Shown piece by piece: positions 61,086-64,000 of a stretch of 64,000 nt of DNA (the first letter of the stretch is position 1; each line of letters begins with the position of its first letter). The stretch is taken from assembly GCF_037975245.1 (NCBI RefSeq), contig NC_092579.1, positions 1,665,001 through 1,729,000 on the forward strand, in the 5' to 3' direction. A program made the translations under genes and the position numbers. The notes below the pieces were generated by a model. That model did not search any database. It had not been told where the DNA came from and saw nothing but the letters and a program-made list of their open reading frames with translations. This DNA comes from Apostichopus japonicus. Its lineage: Eukaryota; Echinodermata; Holothuroidea; Aspidochirotida; Stichopodidae.

Positions 61086-63631
61086 TCAAAAGTCAACTAC
61101 TTGCTTTCCAAATTCCACAGTGACGTAAAGACCCACCATCGCTAGGACTGTGGTTAAAGAGATGAGTGGCACGTCATCTTGGACTTGCTTCAGAAAACGA
61201 ATGATATCATTCCAGAATTTCCTCTCTTCATCGCGTTTCATGAAGATCACGCTGATCTGAAAGTTCTCCCAAATGTAGTTGGCGTTGAAACCACCAATAG
61301 CCAGAGGCCCAAGAGAAAAGAACATGGCGACATCGGACCAGATCATAAAATTCACGTTTTTCTCCATTACAAACCACTCGTGGTCTTTGCTACCATCGTT
61401 GACCATGTCGTTGACCATGTAGAACCACGAGATGCTAGTCGCAGCGCCTATGATGCAGGCGGGTATCATTACAGACATATATGCAGCTACGCATTTTTGA
61501 TAACATTTAAAATCGACCAACACGCGTCTTATTACTTGTTGGCATAGTTCTGTTTCTCCTTCAAATTTTTGTAGAAACTTCAAGAGAAGCTGAAAATGAT
61601 TTTGAAAAGATATTCTTATCAGGAATAACTGGAACATAAAGCAACCCCATATAAGCTCAGCAATAGCCACGGTTAGACAACTAATTTTATCAGGTAAGCC
61701 AGTCTGTCCCTTAACTCCTAACTTAATGTATGTTCTGTAAGTTGCAGCAAAAACAGGCCAAATGAGACATAGGACAAGGAAATGTTTCGCCGGTACTCCT
61801 GTAAGAGAGAAAGAATGGTTGTTATAACTGAATTCAGAGAATGTGGGGGCGTGGCACATAACTTCATTTGCACAAATTACCATGTAAGGAATAGGATACA
61901 TGTCTGTATTTTGAAATACTACACTTGGTGATACCATAAAAACGCTTCTTTTTAGAAAGAACATTGATTATCAGCTGTAAGGAGACTCAGATACTTAAGT
62001 GACATCATTAACTATCTCTAATTTACGTCTAGTAATCCCGTAAATTTTCGACGCCACGTGTGCCAAATGTAAACGTATGGAAAAAACTCAGTCAATAATA
62101 TACTGCTGCTGTACAGCTGCACGCATACCTGTGTAATAAAGATTTTTCAGAGGCTCTGTTACATACATACACAGTCACGAATAAACTGCTGCTGTACAGC
62201 TGCACGCATACCTGTGTCATGAAGATTTGTCGAGGCTCCATTTACATACATACTCAGTCAAGAATAAACTACTGCTGTAAAGCTGCACGCATACCTGTGA
62301 CATGAAGATTTGTCAGAGGCTCCATTACATACATACTGAGTCAAGAATAAACTGCTGCTGTACAGCTGCACGCATACCTGTGTCATGAAGATTTGTCAGA
62401 GGCTCCATTTACATACATACTGAGTCACGAATAAACTGCTGCTGTAAAGCTGCACGCATACCTGTGTCATGAAGATTTGTCAGAGGCTCCATTTACATAC
62501 ATACTCAGTCACGAATAAACTGCTGTTGTACAGCTACACGCATACCTGTGTCATGAAGATTTGTCGAGGCTCCATTTACATACATACTCAGTCAAGAATA
62601 AACTGCTGCTGTACAGCTGCACGCATACCTGCGTCATGAAGATTTGTCAGAGGCTCCATTTACATACATACTCAGTCACGAATAAACTGCTGCTGTACAG
62701 CTGCACGCATACCTGTGTAATAAAGATTTTGTCAGAGGCTCCATTTACATACATACTCGGTCACGAATAAACTGCTGCTGTACAGCTGCACGCATACCTG
62801 TGTCATGAAGATTTGTCAGAGGCTCCATTTACATACATACTCAGTCAAGAATAAACTGCTGCTGTACAGCTGCACGCATACCTGCGTCATGAAGATTTGT
62901 CAGAGGCTCCATTTACATACATACTCAGTCACGAATAAACTGCTGCTGTACAGCACGCATACCTGTGTAATAAAGATTTTGTCAGAGGCTCCATTTACAT
63001 ACATACTCGGTCACGAATAAACTGCTGCTGTACAGCTGCACACATACCTGTGTCATGAAGATTTGTCAGAGGCTCCATTTACATACATACTCAGTCAAGA
63101 ATAAACTGCTGCCGTACAGCTGCACACTAAGGCAAGAACAACAATACTACTATACAGCTGCACGCATACCTGTGACATGAAGAGCTCCATTAGTACCGAT
63201 TATTCCACTGAGCATCCCGTAGTATCTAGCACTGAACCAAAATCAACGCAGTGGTGGAGAGGTGGGGGGGGGGAGGTGGTGGATGGTGGGGAGTGGACGG
63301 AAAAGAGATAGAAGTTTAAAGCGTTTACCTTTGACAGCAAGATCCAAAAACTGGAGGCGCTGTACAATAAAGCGAGCATTTAGAGTTGTAGCCCATATTC
63401 CTCGTCCCCTCCAAGAGAATGCACTTGCAACCTTCGAATAGACGGTCATACACGGAAAGACGACTAGCGGAGAGTAGAATGCTATGTAAGACAACAAATT
63501 CACGATGCGGTCATGTTTAGCGAAATAATTTCTTTCAAGTACGACAGCTTCGTAAATCACAAGAATAATGATGATAGTCAGAATAAGAATGGAGACGAAC
63601 CAACTTCCTGGATGGTTCCAATATTTGAGAC
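61086..63631 (-). CDS. 7TM gustatory-receptor-like protein B, 5' end outside window
   Basis: Exon 2 (63,631-63,329) and exon 3 (61,798-61,086) correspond to those of gene A, with the same phase-1 junctions and splice sites (GTAAAC, TTACAG). Exon 3 has the same 713-bp length, and exon 2 is 6 bp longer (SAFSWRGRGIWATT). Exon 1 is not found by 64,000. The first two-thirds of exon 3 is almost identical to gene A, but the last third, covering the final loop and helix seven (ending VTVEFGKQVVDF), differs at many positions. Frames are open, so the gene looks functional. Confidence 0.7.
62075..63180. repeat. ~84-bp minisatellite in intron 2 of gene B
   Basis: About 13-14 head-to-tail copies of a unit containing CTGCTGCTGTACAGCTGCA and CATACCTGTGTCATGAAGAT, then CATTTACATACATACTCAG. 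Copies differ by a few substitutions and 1-2 base indels. The unit matches the single WSC-like fragment in the same intron of gene A, so it is an amplified exon scrap. It does not touch the splice sites. Confidence 0.9.
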
Positions 63632-64000
63632 CTGGAAAGAAACAAAATGATGTCAGGTTTTTACTGAGGGTCAAACAGTTATCGCCAAAACGAGACTTCG
63701 CAAAGAACCGTAGAGGTCAGGTTAACACGTCCGTGCCACAAGAATTCCAAGCAAATTCACACGGGTTCTCCTACAGTCAGTACTCTGCATCACTTTATAA
63801 AAGTCAACGTTTCTATCAAAGCACCCTTCTCGAACCCCAGTTTGACAAACAGCAACCACCCACTCCCACCACCCACTCCCACCACCCACGCCCATCCCCA
63901 TGATAACAGCATCGACAACTCAGCAAAGTTTATGCAGTTTATGAAACTTGCTTTACCGACAGTGCCTCGTAACCATTCTACTTGAACACTTTCTCATCCT
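63632..64000. other. Right window edge
   Basis: Intron or upstream sequence of gene B; no exon 1 is recognisable. A CCACC-rich stretch lies at about 63,855-63,900. A G-rich tract lies at 63,251-63,296, just inside the neighbouring intron. Confidence 0.5.

Noticed and set aside
61179-61547. Plus-strand frame of 122 codons, with a related frame at 53,316-53,582
   Set aside because: It is the antisense of exon 3 of the 7TM genes, which has the clear protein features. The conservation is explained by the coding strand.
62075-63180. Regular ~84-bp repeats resembling a CRISPR array
   Set aside because: The repeats are head to tail with no unique spacers and lie in a eukaryotic intron. They are a minisatellite.

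Overview
The window is eukaryotic and AT-rich. It has split genes with GT-AG introns, tRNA-derived SINEs, hAT-like and Penelope-like elements and long microsatellites. The protein families (a fibronectin-III receptor tyrosine kinase, LRR transmembrane receptors, a single-VWC secreted peptide and putative gustatory-receptor-like 7TM proteins) suggest a marine invertebrate deuterostome. An echinoderm, perhaps a sea cucumber, is my best guess, but no feature proves the species.

Layout. (1) 1-4012 is a block that recurs as a direct repeat at about 41,362-45,466. Each copy carries a VWC-peptide exon, two related SINEs and a foldback element, and each follows TAGA repeats. (2) 4506-8614 (minus) holds six consecutive in-frame exons of a receptor tyrosine kinase. 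They run from FN3 through the membrane segment to the start of the kinase domain; the catalytic-loop exons are not found before the block boundary at about 4012. (3) 8615-12,837 has no gene that I can support, only a decayed LINE ORF1. (4) 12,838-39,775 is a three-unit tandem array (period 9.07-9.46 kb). Each unit carries, on the minus strand, two intronless LRR transmembrane receptor genes, here called A and B, with a broken relic of the A amino terminus between them. A1, B1, B2 and B3 are full length. A2 and A3 lose their cytoplasmic tail where a Penelope-like fragment and TA repeats abut them. (5) 39,775-41,377 is a TA tract, a complete-looking hammerhead ribozyme on the minus strand and about 1.2 kb of TAGA repeat. 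(6) The second copy of the block follows, then 4.4 kb without a recognisable gene. (7) 49,895-64,000 holds three tandem minus-strand copies of a 7TM gene. The first is a pseudogene split by nested hAT-like elements, the second (A, 447 aa predicted, three exons) is complete, and the third (B) runs off the right edge.

Function. The LRR array and the 7TM cluster both look like recently expanded surface-receptor families. Ligands and tissues cannot be read from the sequence. The near-identical copies, the direct 4-kb repeats and the microsatellites also make assembly error or retained alternative haplotypes a real possibility, so copy number should be treated with caution.
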